64,000 nt of DNA from an uncultured Acetatifactor sp. (GCA_910588225.1 CAJUQT010000009.1:22881-86880); one strand, 5' to 3'; shown: positions 32,606 through 42,329, counted from the stretch's first letter. Program-made: numbers and translations. The notes: generated from the letters alone by a model not told the origin.

Positions 32606-35323
32606 ATGAAGAAATCTTTTTTGAAGAGACTGGGTCTGAATCTGCTTCAGCATTTGCTGGCGGCCGGTATTCTGACAGCGGCGGCATGGCTTCTGCTGAA
32701 TTCTTATATGGCGGTGGATTCCATTAACGGAACAGTGGTATACCGGATATTTCCTGTGGATACGGAGCAGGAATTCGAGGAATCTGAAATCTATCACGAT
32801 CTGTTTCGAAACGCAGTATCCGATATCACACAGCTGGTGGTGATAAAGGGACAGCTGGAGACAGACGGTGTCTTTGATCCCCAGAAAAAAATTGATGTGA
32901 CGGAGTATGCAGGTAAAATCGGTGCGGATCAGGGCTGTGCCGTCTCTGTGGTGTATGAGCTGGACGATATCATAAAATGGGGAAAATACGGTGTGGAATA
33001 TACCAACCGGATTATGAGTATGTCGGAATTTATCGACTATTTCGGTAATTGCTTTTATCCGGAAAACTTTATCCTGGACGAGCACGGGCAGCTGGTCTTT
33101 GACGGCTTCCATCGGGTGGAAGATATGAAGGATGAAGCTGTGGAGGAGATGGAGGACGGACGGAAAGAAGAGAGCGGAAATGCCAAAGAGGGAAATCCGT
33201 CCGGGAAAAGTGAAGAAGAGCTGGCTTTGTTGGAAGAAAAGCTGAACGAGTGCACGAGTGAACAGTTGGAGGATATTGTTTTTTCATATATTGTGGCGGC
33301 GGACTTAAATGATGTGAAACTGTCCAGAGAGGATGACGGAAGCATGAGCGTGTATATTCCCATGCTGAACTGCCGCTATCACACCGTGGATAAGGAAAAG
33401 CAGCTTACAAACTATGTGAATAACTGGGTGGATTATATCAGGCTGCAGAATAATGTGGTGGCGACCATAGACAGTCTGATGCTAAGTTATCAACGCTACC
33501 AGGTCTGCAATGCCGCATACGGGGAGGACAGCAGCAATATTAAATATATGGTGCGTATGATGACAGACAATGGAATGGTCACATATACAAACCGGTCGGA
33601 ACTGAAAGAGGAGAGGGAAGACTTTGTGACGGAAGCCTTTTCCGAGTACAGACGCTATCTGATTTATTATCCGGACAGCCTTGTGTTTATGGGAAATACC
33701 ATCATAAATGAGGAGGAGCTGGACGGATATATCAGTGTCTATGATTATGCCTATCCGGACACCACGCATATCTGGGTGGGGGTGGATGCTAATTACTCCA
33801 TTGCAGGAGATGCTTTTTACACAGCAAATGCACTTTATCAGAAAATCGTGCCCAATATCAGCCGGATTATTTTTCTGATTGGTTTTCTGGCACTGCTGTG
33901 GCTGGGAATCGGCATTTATCTCACAGTTACAGCGGGAGCGGCTGTGGGTGAAAACGGACAGCGCACCTGGTATCTGAACAGATTTGACAGGCTCTGGACG
34001 GAAGCGGTTCTTCTTCTGGGGGCGGCAATATGTTATGGGGCGTACCGCGGTTATCAGATTATTGTGGAAATTGTGGCAAACGCGGGAGCGGATATGGAGA
34101 TCCTGGGAATCCAGCTCACGAGAATTTATCGTTACGGAGCATTTGCGCTGTTTGGCATTTATATCAGCATTTCAGCCAATCTGCTCTGGTACAGCCTGGT
34201 GCGGCGTATTAAGGCGGGAAATCTGTGGAGGGACAGTTTCCTGTGTCTTGTCTGCAGAAATCTGATAAATTCTGTGAAATTTATCTTTCGCCACAAAAAT
34301 TCAGTGATCAGCATGCTGCTTCCCTATAATGTTTTCGTTTTTTCCAATCTGGCCGGAATTGTACTGGCTTACAGTCTGAGGGAACAGATAATGTATACGG
34401 TTCTGATTCTGATTGTTATGGTAACAGCGGACGGAATCGTAGGGGTACTGATGTTCCGACGGAATGCGGAGCAGGTGGAAATTGTGGAGGGAATTAACAG
34501 AATCCGTGACGGGGAAGTGGACTTTAAGCTGGAAACGGAAAGCCTTCACGGAGCCAGCAGAGAATTGGCGGATGCGGTAAACAATATCGGCGAGGGGATT
34601 CGAAAAGCGGTGAGAACCAGTATGAAGGATGAGCAGATGAAGACAGATCTGATTACAAATGTATCTCATGACATCAAGACACCGCTTACTTCGATTATCA
34701 ATTACGTGGATCTGCTGAAACGGCTGAAAATCCAGGAGGAACCTGCGAGGGGATATATAGAGATTCTGGATAATAAAGCTCAGCGGCTGAAACAGCTCAC
34801 GGATGATCTGGTGGAGGCTTCTAAAATTTCTTCCGGCAATATCGAACTGGAAAGGGAAAAACTGAATCTGACGGAATTGATGAATCAGGGGATAGGAGAG
34901 TTCTCCGAAAAGCTGGAAGAGTGCAGACTGCAGATTGTATTCGAAGAGGATGATGTGCCGGCTTATATTTATGCGGACAGCCGCAGAATGTGGCGTGTAA
35001 TGGAAAACCTGTTTAACAATATCTGTAAGTATGCTCTGGAAGGAACGAGAATCTATATTGATCTTCTGAAAGAAGAAGGACAGGTGGAGGTATCTGTGAA
35101 AAATATTTCAAGACAGCAGATGAACATTCGCCCGGAAGAGCTGACCGAGCGGTTTATCCGGGGAGATTCTTCCAGAACAACAGAAGGCAGCGGCCTGGGG
35201 CTGTCCATTGCCAAAAGTCTGGTGCAGGTTCAGGGAGGAAATCTGGAGATTCTTCTGGACGGAGATCTGTTTAAGGTAAAGATTACCTTTCCGGAATATA
35301 CAACAGCTCGGACGCCTGTCTGA
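32606..35323 (+). CDS. Large multi-pass sensor histidine kinase
   Basis: The 905-residue kinase has one membrane helix at about 14-36, an extracytoplasmic sensor of roughly 370 residues, then five or six helices from about 412 to 625 (including IIFLIGFLALLWLGIGIYL and YTVLILIVMVTADGIVGVL). A linker leads to phosphoacceptor H688 in NVSHDIKTPLTSI. The ATPase domain has an N box (ENLFNNICKYA) and G2 (GSGLGLSIAKS) but no classical DxGxG box; the expected place reads VSVKNISRQQMN, a variant seen in other clostridial kinases. Residues 190-215 are a charged low-complexity insert. The C-terminal codons and stop lie in a hairpin repeated at the end of recD2. Confidence 0.9.
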   Translation: MKKSFLKRLGLNLLQHLLAAGILTAAAWLLLNSYMAVDSINGTVVYRIFPVDTEQEFEESEIYHDLFRNAVSDITQLVVIKGQLETDGVFDPQKKIDVTEYAGKIGADQGCAVSVVYELDDIIKWGKYGVEYTNRIMSMSEFIDYFGNCFYPENFILDEHGQLVFDGFHRVEDMKDEAVEEMEDGRKEESGNAKEGNPSGKSEEELALLEEKLNECTSEQLEDIVFSYIVAADLNDVKLSREDDGSMSVYIPMLNCRYHTVDKEKQLTNYVNNWVDYIRLQNNVVATIDSLMLSYQRYQVCNAAYGEDSSNIKYMVRMMTDNGMVTYTNRSELKEEREDFVTEAFSEYRRYLIYYPDSLVFMGNTIINEEELDGYISVYDYAYPDTTHIWVGVDANYSIAGDAFYTANALYQKIVPNISRIIFLIGFLALLWLGIGIYLTVTAGAAVGENGQRTWYLNRFDRLWTEAVLLLGAAICYGAYRGYQIIVEIVANAGADMEILGIQLTRIYRYGAFALFGIYISISANLLWYSLVRRIKAGNLWRDSFLCLVCRNLINSVKFIFRHKNSVISMLLPYNVFVFSNLAGIVLAYSLREQIMYTVLILIVMVTADGIVGVLMFRRNAEQVEIVEGINRIRDGEVDFKLETESLHGASRELADAVNNIGEGIRKAVRTSMKDEQMKTDLITNVSHDIKTPLTSIINYVDLLKRLKIQEEPARGYIEILDNKAQRLKQLTDDLVEASKISSGNIELEREKLNLTELMNQGIGEFSEKLEECRLQIVFEEDDVPAYIYADSRRMWRVMENLFNNICKYALEGTRIYIDLLKEEGQVEVSVKNISRQQMNIRPEELTERFIRGDSSRTTEGSGLGLSIAKSLVQVQGGNLEILLDGDLFKVKITFPEYTTARTPV

Positions 35324-35329
35324 GCTGTT
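35302..35329. repeat. Stop-codon hairpin, copy 1 (end of kinase gene)
   Basis: AACAGCTC (35302-35309) pairs with GAGCTGTT (35322-35329); the loop contains CCTGTCT and the TGA stop lies at 35321-35323. A related hairpin overlaps the recD2 stop at 50403-50429. No T run follows. Confidence 0.6.
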
Positions 35330-35360
35330 GCCCAGGGTCCGGACTTCTGCCCGGGAACCC

Positions 35361-35437
35361 AGAGCGTGTTTGAAAATTCATTCCCTCCCACAAATTGTGA
35401 AGCATATCTGTCAGAAAGCAATTTTCAAACACACTCT
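35361..35437. repeat. 77-base inverted-repeat element between convergent genes
   Basis: AGAGCGTGTTTGAAAATT (35361-35378) and AATTTTCAAACACACTCT (35420-35437) are near-perfect 18-base inverted arms with one mismatched pair, around a 41-base loop. It fills the gap between the plus-strand kinase and the minus-strand PRPP synthetase gene and includes part of the latter's stop codon. It could act as a two-way terminator, but the long loop and sharply defined ends resemble a miniature mobile repeat. Confidence 0.6.
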
Positions 35438-36629
35438 AGTGAAATTCGAAATCAACGCGATTGTTGTAGGCCTGTAAAATACCCTGCATTTTTTCCGTGG
35501 TGTCAAGTATATTGTTCATGGAGACATCATGGTTCATAAAATCAATGAGAGAAGCGATGAACTTACTCATATCGGCTTCTGCAAAATAGGGTCTTGTATA
35601 AAGCTCCGGAGGAAGATATGTCAGATTGGTGGTAATTAATCTGTCGAAACAGCCTTTTTCAAACGCTTTGTCAAAGGCGTTCAGACCGTCGGTAAACAGT
35701 CCGAAAGTACCGCAGAGGAACACACGTCTGGCATTCATTTTCTTCAGCTGTTCGGCTGTGTCCAGTATGCTCTGCCCGGAGGATATGATATCGTCAATTA
35801 TGATGACATCTTTGCTGTCAATGTTGTCGCCCAGGAATTCATGGGCCACAATGGGATTCCTGCCGTTAATGATGGTGGAATAGTCCCGGCGCTTGTAGAA
35901 CATGCCTGTGTCTACACCCAGAACGCTGGCAAAATAAATAGCCCTATCCAACGCTCCTTCGTCAGGACTGATTACGGTGAGATGTTCTTTGTCCACAATC
36001 AGGTCGCCTTCGGAATGCAAAAGCACTTTGATAAATTCGTGAGGTGTGGTAAAATTATCGAAGCCATTGAGAGGAATGGAATTCTGCACTCTGGGGTCAT
36101 GAGCATCAAATGTGATAAAATTTTTGATTCCCATATCCTGAAGTTCCCGCAGAGCGAAGGCACAATCCAGGGATTCCCGGCCGCTGCGCTTATGCTGTCT
36201 GCTCTCGTATAGAAACGGCATAATGACATTAATCCTGTGGGCCTTGCCGTTGCAGGCGCCGATAATGCGTTTCAGATCCTGATAATGATCATCAGGAGAC
36301 ATGTGATTGGTGTATCCGTTCATGGTATAGGTGATGCTGTGATTGCAGACGTCTACCAGAATGAATAAATCCTTTCCGCGGATGGATTCCCGGAGCATGG
36401 CCTTTCCTTCTCCGCTTCCGAAGCGGAGCGTGTCGGCATCCACCAGGTAATTCAGTTCGCTGTATCCCTGGAAGGCAGGGTCTGTTTTTACTTTATCGTT
36501 ATGTATGGTTTTCCGGAATTCTACCAGATAATCATTGATTCTCTTTCCCATTGCCCTTGCGGAAGGCAGTGCTATCAGCTTCAGCGGGGCTGCGGGCATG
36601 GCGTTTTCCAGCTCTTGTAAATTAGGCAT
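35436..36629 (-). CDS. prs: Ribose-phosphate pyrophosphokinase family protein
   Basis: It is expected to make PRPP from ribose 5-phosphate and ATP for nucleotide, histidine and tryptophan synthesis. It has 397 residues, longer than the usual 310-320. The N-terminal phosphoribosyltransferase-like half has FLYESRQHKRSGRES and FDAHDPRVQNSIP, matching the ATP-binding region of PRS. The C-terminal half has YKRRDYS and the PRPP-binding loop VIIIDDIISSGQS. This longer clostridial variant is divergent from canonical PRS. ATG 36629 has GGAGG upstream on its strand; ATG 36641 is an alternative. Transcribed alone from the promoter at 36692-36720. Confidence 0.88.
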   Translation of the reverse strand: MPNLQELENAMPAAPLKLIALPSARAMGKRINDYLVEFRKTIHNDKVKTDPAFQGYSELNYLVDADTLRFGSGEGKAMLRESIRGKDLFILVDVCNHSITYTMNGYTNHMSPDDHYQDLKRIIGACNGKAHRINVIMPFLYESRQHKRSGRESLDCAFALRELQDMGIKNFITFDAHDPRVQNSIPLNGFDNFTTPHEFIKVLLHSEGDLIVDKEHLTVISPDEGALDRAIYFASVLGVDTGMFYKRRDYSTIINGRNPIVAHEFLGDNIDSKDVIIIDDIISSGQSILDTAEQLKKMNARRVFLCGTFGLFTDGLNAFDKAFEKGCFDRLITTNLTYLPPELYTRPYFAEADMSKFIASLIDFMNHDVSMNNILDTTEKMQGILQAYNNRVDFEFH

Positions 36630-36691
36630 GATAACCTCCATCTGTTGTTTAAAGTAAGTAATATTATGTAATAGTCAGGGGGTACTCTTCT

Positions 36692-36720
36692 TTTATAACA
36701 TTATGACAGTGACACGTCAA
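36692..36720 (-). promoter_or_regulatory. Sigma-A promoter of prs (minus strand)
   Basis: Read on the minus strand, TTGACG (36720-36715) and TATAAA (36697-36692) are separated by 17 bases. The transcript would start near 36685 and have a leader of about 55 bases. Confidence 0.7.
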
Positions 36721-36755
36721 GGGATTTCTTGCAAGACAGAAAGGTGTGGTAAAAA

Positions 36756-38093
36756 ATGACATATACGGCACATATCATTAAGGCAGTTCTGCCCGGCAGC
36801 ATTGCCGCGGAGATGGAAGTAGAAGCGGGAGACAGGCTGCTTTCCATCAACGATACGAAAATAGAGGATGTTTTTGATTATCAGTTTCTGATACAGGATA
36901 CGGATATAACGGTTTTGATTGAAAAAAAAGACGGGGAACAATGGCTTTTGGAGGTAGAGAAAGAACTTGAGGAAGACCTGGGAATTGAATTTGAGAATGG
37001 TCTCATGGATGAATACAGACACTGTCGAAATAAATGTATTTTCTGTTTTATCGATCAGATGCCTCCGGGAATGAGGGAGACATTGTATTTTAAGGATGAT
37101 GACTCCAGACTTTCCTTTTTGCAGGGCAATTATGTGACGCTTACGAATATGTCGGATCATGATATTGAAAGAATCTGCAGATATCATCTGTCCCCCATTA
37201 ATATATCCTTTCATACCATGAACCCGGAGCTTCGCTGTACAATGCTGAACAACAGGTTTGCAGGGGAGGCTTTGAAGAAGGTGGACACCCTGTATGAAGC
37301 GGGGATTCCAATGAACGGACAGATTGTTCTCTGTAAGGGGATAAATGACGGGGCGGAACTGGAATACAGCATAACCGGGCTGATGAAGTATATTCCCATA
37401 CTGGAGAGCGTTTCCGTTGTGCCGGTGGGACTTACCAGATACCGTGAGGGACTGTATCCGCTGGAAGCCTTTACAAAGGAGGACGCGGTCAACGTCATTG
37501 AGCTGATAGAGCGCTGTCAGAGACGATGCTTTGAAGAATATGGAATTCACTTTATCCATGCCAGTGACGAATGGTATCTTCTGGCCGACAGGGAGATGCC
37601 GGGGGAAGAACGCTATGACGGATATCTGCAGCTGGAAAACGGTGTGGGAATGTTGAGGCTGCTTGTGAACGAATTTGAGCAGAGTATGCGGGAGCGGGAA
37701 GCGGACGGGCGCTTCCCGGACCTTCTGGTCTCCGGTGAACTTGCACTGGCCACGGGACGGCTGGCGTATCCGTATATCCGGCAAATGGCGGAGCGGGTGG
37801 AGGCAGCCTGCCCGGAAATCAGGGTCCATGTGTATCCCATTACCAATTATTTCTTCGGAGAATCCATTACTGTCTCCGGGCTTCTCACCGGGCAGGATCT
37901 GGTTGCGCAGCTTGAAGGCATGCCTTTGGGCAGGTGTCTTCTTCTGCCGGAAAATATTCTGCGGAGCGGGGAGGATGTATTTTTGGATGATATGCACCTG
38001 GAAGAAATGGAAAAGGCTTTACAAGTGCCGGTTTATATTGTAAAATCAAGCGGAAATGATTTTGTGGAAGCGATTCTTTGTGCATTGAGTTAA
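36756..38093 (+). CDS. DUF512 family radical-SAM/PDZ-like protein
   Basis: A 445-residue protein of the DUF512 family. It opens with a PDZ-like domain (VLPGSIAAEMEVEAGDRLLSIN). A cysteine cluster C90-x3-C94-x2-C97 (CRNKCIFC) is the radical-SAM iron-sulfur site, and the DUF512 domain occupies the C-terminal half from about residue 280. Iron-sulfur chemistry is expected, but the reaction is unknown. It commonly precedes der in Clostridia, as it does here (53 bases). ATG 36756 follows AAAGGTG. Confidence 0.9.
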   Translation: MTYTAHIIKAVLPGSIAAEMEVEAGDRLLSINDTKIEDVFDYQFLIQDTDITVLIEKKDGEQWLLEVEKELEEDLGIEFENGLMDEYRHCRNKCIFCFIDQMPPGMRETLYFKDDDSRLSFLQGNYVTLTNMSDHDIERICRYHLSPINISFHTMNPELRCTMLNNRFAGEALKKVDTLYEAGIPMNGQIVLCKGINDGAELEYSITGLMKYIPILESVSVVPVGLTRYREGLYPLEAFTKEDAVNVIELIERCQRRCFEEYGIHFIHASDEWYLLADREMPGEERYDGYLQLENGVGMLRLLVNEFEQSMREREADGRFPDLLVSGELALATGRLAYPYIRQMAERVEAACPEIRVHVYPITNYFFGESITVSGLLTGQDLVAQLEGMPLGRCLLLPENILRSGEDVFLDDMHLEEMEKALQVPVYIVKSSGNDFVEAILCALS

Positions 38094-38146
38094 GCAGATG
38101 TCTGAAGGGATATGGAAGGCGGATGCTGCGGTGTGAGAGGTGAATT

Positions 38147-39484
38147 ATGGCAAAAAGAAAGAGAAAGCCGATTGTGGCAGTAGTGGGAAGACCCAATGTG
38201 GGAAAATCCACGCTGTTCAATGCGTTGGCAGGACAGCGGATATCTATTGTCCAGGATACTCCGGGGATTACCAGAGATAGAATTTATACAGATGTCACAT
38301 GGCTGGACAAGGTATTCACACTGATTGATACCGGGGGAATCGAGCCGGACAGCAGGGATGTGATTTTGGCTCAGATGCGGGCCCAGGCGGAGATTGCCAT
38401 AGAGACGGCGGATGTAATCCTTTTTCTGGTGGACGTAAAGCAGGGGCTTGTGGATTCGGATGCGAAGGTGGCGGATATGCTGCGCCGTTCTCGAAAGCCG
38501 GTGGTGCTGGTAGTCAACAAAGTGGACAGCTTTGAAAAATATATGACAGATGTCTATGAATTCTACAATCTGGGAATCGGCGATCCCCATCCCATCTCCG
38601 CGGCGAACAGGCTGGGACTGGGAGATATGCTGGAGGAGGTGGTTTCCCATTTCCAGGAGAGCACGGACGAGGAAGAAGAGGACGAGAGACCCCGGGTTGC
38701 CATTGTGGGAAAGCCCAATGTGGGGAAATCTTCTCTTATCAATAAGCTGTTGGGAGAAGAACGGTTGATTGTATCGGACATTGCAGGGACGACCAGAGAT
38801 GCCGTGGATACGGAGATTGCTTATAAAGGGAAGGAATATGTCTTCATAGATACGGCGGGGCTGCGGCGGAAAAATAAAATTAAGCAGGAACTGGAAAAAT
38901 ACATGATTGTCCGGGCCGTAGGTGCGGTGGAACGTGCGGATATTGTAGTATTGGTCATTGACGCAGTGGAGGGAGTCAGCGAACAGGACGCGAAAATCGC
39001 GGGAATTGCCCATGAGCGCGGCAAGGCGGTTATCATTGCCGTAAATAAATGGGATGCTGTGGAAAAAGATGACAAGACCATTTACCGGGTGACGGAAAAG
39101 GTCCGCAATGTGCTTTCCTATATGCCGTACGCGGAGATTATTTTCATTTCTGCCCTGACAGGACAGCGGCTGAACAAACTGTTTGATTTAATTGACATGG
39201 TCAGTGAAAACCATGCAATGCGTGTGGCTACCGGCGTGCTGAACGAGATAATGACGGAAGCGGTGGCGCTGCAGCAGCCTCCGGCTGACAAGGGCAAGAG
39301 GCTGAGACTTTACTATATCACCCAGGTGGCGGTGAAACCGCCCACTTTTGTGATTTTTGTGAACGATAAAGAGCTGATGCATTTTTCCTATACAAGATAT
39401 ATTGAGAATCAGATAAGGGAGACCTTTGGATTCAGAGGAACGCCTCTGCGGTTTATTATCAGAGAGCGAAAGGAAAAGGAGTAA
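38147..39484 (+). CDS. der: Ribosome biogenesis GTPase Der (EngA)
   Basis: An essential GTPase with two tandem G domains that acts in 50S assembly. It has 445 residues. The first P-loop is GRPNVGKSTLFN and the second, near residue 185, is GKPNVGKSSLIN. DTGG/DTAG and NKVD/NKWD motifs appear for both domains. A KH-like domain ends the protein (RFIIRERKEKE). ATG 38147 follows GAGAGGTG. Intact. Confidence 0.97.
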   Translation: MAKRKRKPIVAVVGRPNVGKSTLFNALAGQRISIVQDTPGITRDRIYTDVTWLDKVFTLIDTGGIEPDSRDVILAQMRAQAEIAIETADVILFLVDVKQGLVDSDAKVADMLRRSRKPVVLVVNKVDSFEKYMTDVYEFYNLGIGDPHPISAANRLGLGDMLEEVVSHFQESTDEEEEDERPRVAIVGKPNVGKSSLINKLLGEERLIVSDIAGTTRDAVDTEIAYKGKEYVFIDTAGLRRKNKIKQELEKYMIVRAVGAVERADIVVLVIDAVEGVSEQDAKIAGIAHERGKAVIIAVNKWDAVEKDDKTIYRVTEKVRNVLSYMPYAEIIFISALTGQRLNKLFDLIDMVSENHAMRVATGVLNEIMTEAVALQQPPADKGKRLRLYYITQVAVKPPTFVIFVNDKELMHFSYTRYIENQIRETFGFRGTPLRFIIRERKEKE

Positions 39485-39492
39485 GAAAAACG

Positions 39493-40167
39493 ATGGAGCG
39501 GATAATCTGTTTGGGGATTGGTTATATATTCGGATTGTTTCAAAGTGCTTATTTTTACGGAAAAGCACATGGAATTGACATCAGACAGCATGGAAGCGGG
39601 AATGCCGGTACCACCAATACTCTGCGTGTATTGGGAACGAAGGCGGGCTTGATTGTGTTTGCGGGAGACTGTCTGAAATGTATGGCGGCAGTATGGCTTA
39701 CAAGGCTGATTTTCGGCGGCAGTCATCCGAACATGATATATCTGCTGTGTCTGTATACGGGAGCAGGAGCCATTCTGGGACATAATTATCCCTTTTATAT
39801 GGGATTTAGGGGAGGAAAAGGAATTGCTGCCACAGCAGGAATGATTCTGTCCTTTCATCCCTATTTTATTGTTATGGGCGTGACGGTATTTTTTGGAATT
39901 TTTCTCACCACGCATCTGGTGTCGCTGGGTTCGCTTCTGGTGTATCTGGGCTTTGTGATCGAGATGGTAATCTGTGGTCAAATGGGTGTGTTCGGTGCCA
40001 TGTCCCAGGAACAGCTGTATGAAATGTATGTGCTGGCGCTGATTTTGGCCGGAATGGCCTACTGGAAGCACAGACAGAATATTGTGCGTCTGATACATGG
40101 AAATGAGCGCAGAACCTATCTGTTTAAGAAAAATAAAGTAGATGTGGAAGAAGAACCCAAAAAGTAA
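39493..40167 (+). CDS. plsY: Glycerol-3-phosphate acyltransferase PlsY
   Basis: This membrane enzyme transfers the acyl group from acyl-phosphate to glycerol 3-phosphate in the first step of phospholipid synthesis. It has 224 residues with several membrane helices. Conserved cytosolic motifs are visible: SGNAGTTNTLRVLG, FRGGKGIAATAG and a late HLVSLGSL. It has an extended C-terminal tail after the last helix compared with the usual 200 residues. ATG 39493 is 8 bases after der. The next gene supplies its substrate. Confidence 0.94.
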   Translation: MERIICLGIGYIFGLFQSAYFYGKAHGIDIRQHGSGNAGTTNTLRVLGTKAGLIVFAGDCLKCMAAVWLTRLIFGGSHPNMIYLLCLYTGAGAILGHNYPFYMGFRGGKGIAATAGMILSFHPYFIVMGVTVFFGIFLTTHLVSLGSLLVYLGFVIEMVICGQMGVFGAMSQEQLYEMYVLALILAGMAYWKHRQNIVRLIHGNERRTYLFKKNKVDVEEEPKK

Positions 40168-40180
40168 AAGGGGAGGGAAT

Positions 40181-41200
40181 ATGGCAAAAGTAAGTATCAT
40201 CGGCGGAGGAAGCTGGGGGATTGCCCTGGCAGTACTGTTACGGAAGAACGGACATGAGATCACAGTCTGGTCGGCATTGGAAAAGGAAATTGCGATGTTG
40301 CGGGAATTCCGGGAACATAAGATGCTTCCGGGCGTAAAGCTGCCGGAGGAGATTGTGCTTACCACAAATGACAGGGAAGCTGTGGAAGGGAAGGAGCTGC
40401 TGGTGATGGCTGTGGCAAGTGCTTACACCAGAGAGACTGCTCACAGGCTGAGCAGCCTGGCGGCTCCAAAGCAGAAGATTCTGAATGTGGCCAAAGGAAT
40501 CGAGGAACACACATTGATGACCCTTTCCGAGAGTATCGAACAGGAGATTCCCCAGGCAGATGTGGCTGTGATGTCCGGGCCCTCCCATGCGGAGGAAGTG
40601 GGAAAGGGGCTGCCGACTACCATCGTGGTCGGCGCCCGAACGAAAGCGACTGCAGAGTATATCCGCAGCCTTTTTATGAACGAGGTGTTCCGGGTATACA
40701 TCACGCCTGATATTCTGGGGATGGAGCTGGGGGGAGCCTTGAAAAATGTTGTGGCCCTTGCGGCGGGAATTGCGGACGGCCTGGGCTATGGGGACAATAC
40801 CAAAGCGGCACTGATTACCAGAGGAATCACGGAGATTGCCAGGCTGGGTACTGCCATGGGGGGAAAGTTTGAGACATTCTGCGGTCTGACCGGGATTGGA
40901 GATCTGATAGTGACCTGTGCGAGCATGCATTCCAGAAACCGCCGTGCAGGGATTTTAATCGGCCAGGGGAAGCCCTGTGAGGAAGCCATGGCGGAAGTCA
41001 GAATGGTGGTGGAAGGTGTCTATTCCGCAAAGGCCGCCATGGAACTTGCCCGGAAACACAATGTGCAGATGCCGATTATCGAGCAGGTAAATGCAGTATT
41101 ATTTGAGGGAAAAGGCGCCGCCCAGGCAGTGAAGGAGCTGATGCTCAGGGACAAGAAGCTGGAAGTATCTGACCTGCCCTGGCCGGAGGAAATAAGGTAA
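40181..41200 (+). CDS. gpsA: NAD(P)-dependent glycerol-3-phosphate dehydrogenase
   Basis: It reduces dihydroxyacetone phosphate to sn-glycerol 3-phosphate, the substrate of PlsY encoded just before it. It has 339 residues. The nucleotide-binding motif is GGGSWG near residue 8; later GPSHAEEVGKGLPT and the catalytic lysine region GGALKNVVALAAGIADGLGYGDNTKAALI are typical. GGGGAGGG precedes ATG 40181. Its own terminator at 41205 follows, overlapping the end of the convergent acyltransferase gene. Confidence 0.96.
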   Translation: MAKVSIIGGGSWGIALAVLLRKNGHEITVWSALEKEIAMLREFREHKMLPGVKLPEEIVLTTNDREAVEGKELLVMAVASAYTRETAHRLSSLAAPKQKILNVAKGIEEHTLMTLSESIEQEIPQADVAVMSGPSHAEEVGKGLPTTIVVGARTKATAEYIRSLFMNEVFRVYITPDILGMELGGALKNVVALAAGIADGLGYGDNTKAALITRGITEIARLGTAMGGKFETFCGLTGIGDLIVTCASMHSRNRRAGILIGQGKPCEEAMAEVRMVVEGVYSAKAAMELARKHNVQMPIIEQVNAVLFEGKGAAQAVKELMLRDKKLEVSDLPWPEEIR

Positions 41201-41204
41201 AGAT

Positions 41205-41234
41205 TAGGCGTCACTGGAAAGGGGCGCCTTTTTT
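41205..41234 (+). terminator. Intrinsic terminator of gpsA inside the end of the convergent gene
   Basis: AGGCG (41206-41210) pairs with CGCCT (41225-41229) and is followed by TTTTTT. The stem contains the reverse-strand stop codon (41211-41213) of the acyltransferase, so the last codons of that gene double as the gpsA terminator. Confidence 0.7.
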
Positions 41235-42329
41235 GAAGCTTTTTCCCACGAAGAGACAGAAGAATGGAATTTTTCCGACGACCCTGGTTATAAGCAGTGT
41301 AAAAGGCAGAATCACAATTGTTTCCGCTATATTCAGCAGATAGGAGGGTTCGCGTATAAAGGGAAGTCTGCGCACGAAGAGCAGCAGCACATACCCGGAC
41401 AGAATATAGATGCCCATGCTGTTTTGTCCAAGCTTAGTCAGAAGCCGGAATTCCATCTTTCCCTGAGCCTTTTTCAGAAGATACTGCCATAGCAGCGTGA
41501 AAAATGCGATGCCGGCAAAACCGATAAGCGTTCTGTAGCAATCAATCTGAAGCTGAAGGAGAATATTTTTTCCTGTAATTTTATATCCGGAGAGATAAAT
41601 CATGGAATTTTCGTCGAAGAAGACAAAAAGAGCTCCGAAAAAAGCGCCTGCGGACAGCATCTGCCAGAGACGTGGTTCAGCGGGCACAGATAAATACTTA
41701 TCCAGCCAGTCATGGGAATAAAAGGCGGCTACAAAAAATGGCAGCATATATTTGTAGGCTCCCAGTCCCAGACCGTCCGGAAGAAAGAGCATGGCAATAA
41801 AGCCTGCCGAATATAGGAGAATCGAATCCTTAAAAAAGTAATGCATAACATAAACAATCAGAAAGCACCAGAAAACAGCCCACAGAAACCATAAGTTGAG
41901 AATGGAATTGTGGAAAAAAGTAAGCAGGAATTCTCCCGGATGAGAGGGAAGCGGCTCGGAAGCCGTCACCAGAGAACGAATGGTATCTGCTCCTGTCCAT
42001 AAAAAAATTGGTGCCAGCAGCCGGACTGCCCTTTTTTTCAGTAAAGTAATTTGCTCGGAACGGCTTTCTGCCCGTTCCATGCTTTCCCGGCAGAGATAGC
42101 CGCTGACCGCGATAAAAAGGGGCATATGAAAACTATAGATAAACTGATACAGTTTATCATAAAAATAAAGGGATCGGGCACTGAAGGCCTCGCCGCTGCC
42201 TTCCTGGATACAGTGCCCCAGAACGACCAGTATCACGGCAAAACCCTTCAGCACATCCGGCATTTTTTTTCTTTGACGCGTTTTTTGACACAATTCTGCT
42301 TTTGCCGCTATATTATCTGTAAATTGCAT
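41211..42329 (-). CDS. Acyltransferase-3 family membrane protein
   Basis: A 372-residue integral membrane protein of the OafA/WecH acyltransferase-3 family, which transfers acetyl or other acyl groups to surface glycans. The N-terminal signature is VLKGFAVILVVLGHCIQ, with the catalytic histidine in GHC; about ten helices follow, including FHMPLFIAVSGYL. ATG 42329 lies inside the last 17 bases of metF, with GGAGAAATT upstream on its strand. Coexpression with metF looks like a chance operon. Acceptor unknown. Confidence 0.86.
   Translation of the reverse strand: MQFTDNIAAKAELCQKTRQRKKMPDVLKGFAVILVVLGHCIQEGSGEAFSARSLYFYDKLYQFIYSFHMPLFIAVSGYLCRESMERAESRSEQITLLKKRAVRLLAPIFLWTGADTIRSLVTASEPLPSHPGEFLLTFFHNSILNLWFLWAVFWCFLIVYVMHYFFKDSILLYSAGFIAMLFLPDGLGLGAYKYMLPFFVAAFYSHDWLDKYLSVPAEPRLWQMLSAGAFFGALFVFFDENSMIYLSGYKITGKNILLQLQIDCYRTLIGFAGIAFFTLLWQYLLKKAQGKMEFRLLTKLGQNSMGIYILSGYVLLLFVRRLPFIREPSYLLNIAETIVILPFTLLITRVVGKIPFFCLFVGKSFKKGAPFQ

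Noticed and set aside
36717..37997. A 426-codon minus-strand frame
   Set aside because: Shadow of the DUF512 gene, whose cysteine motif and domain order are clear on the plus strand.
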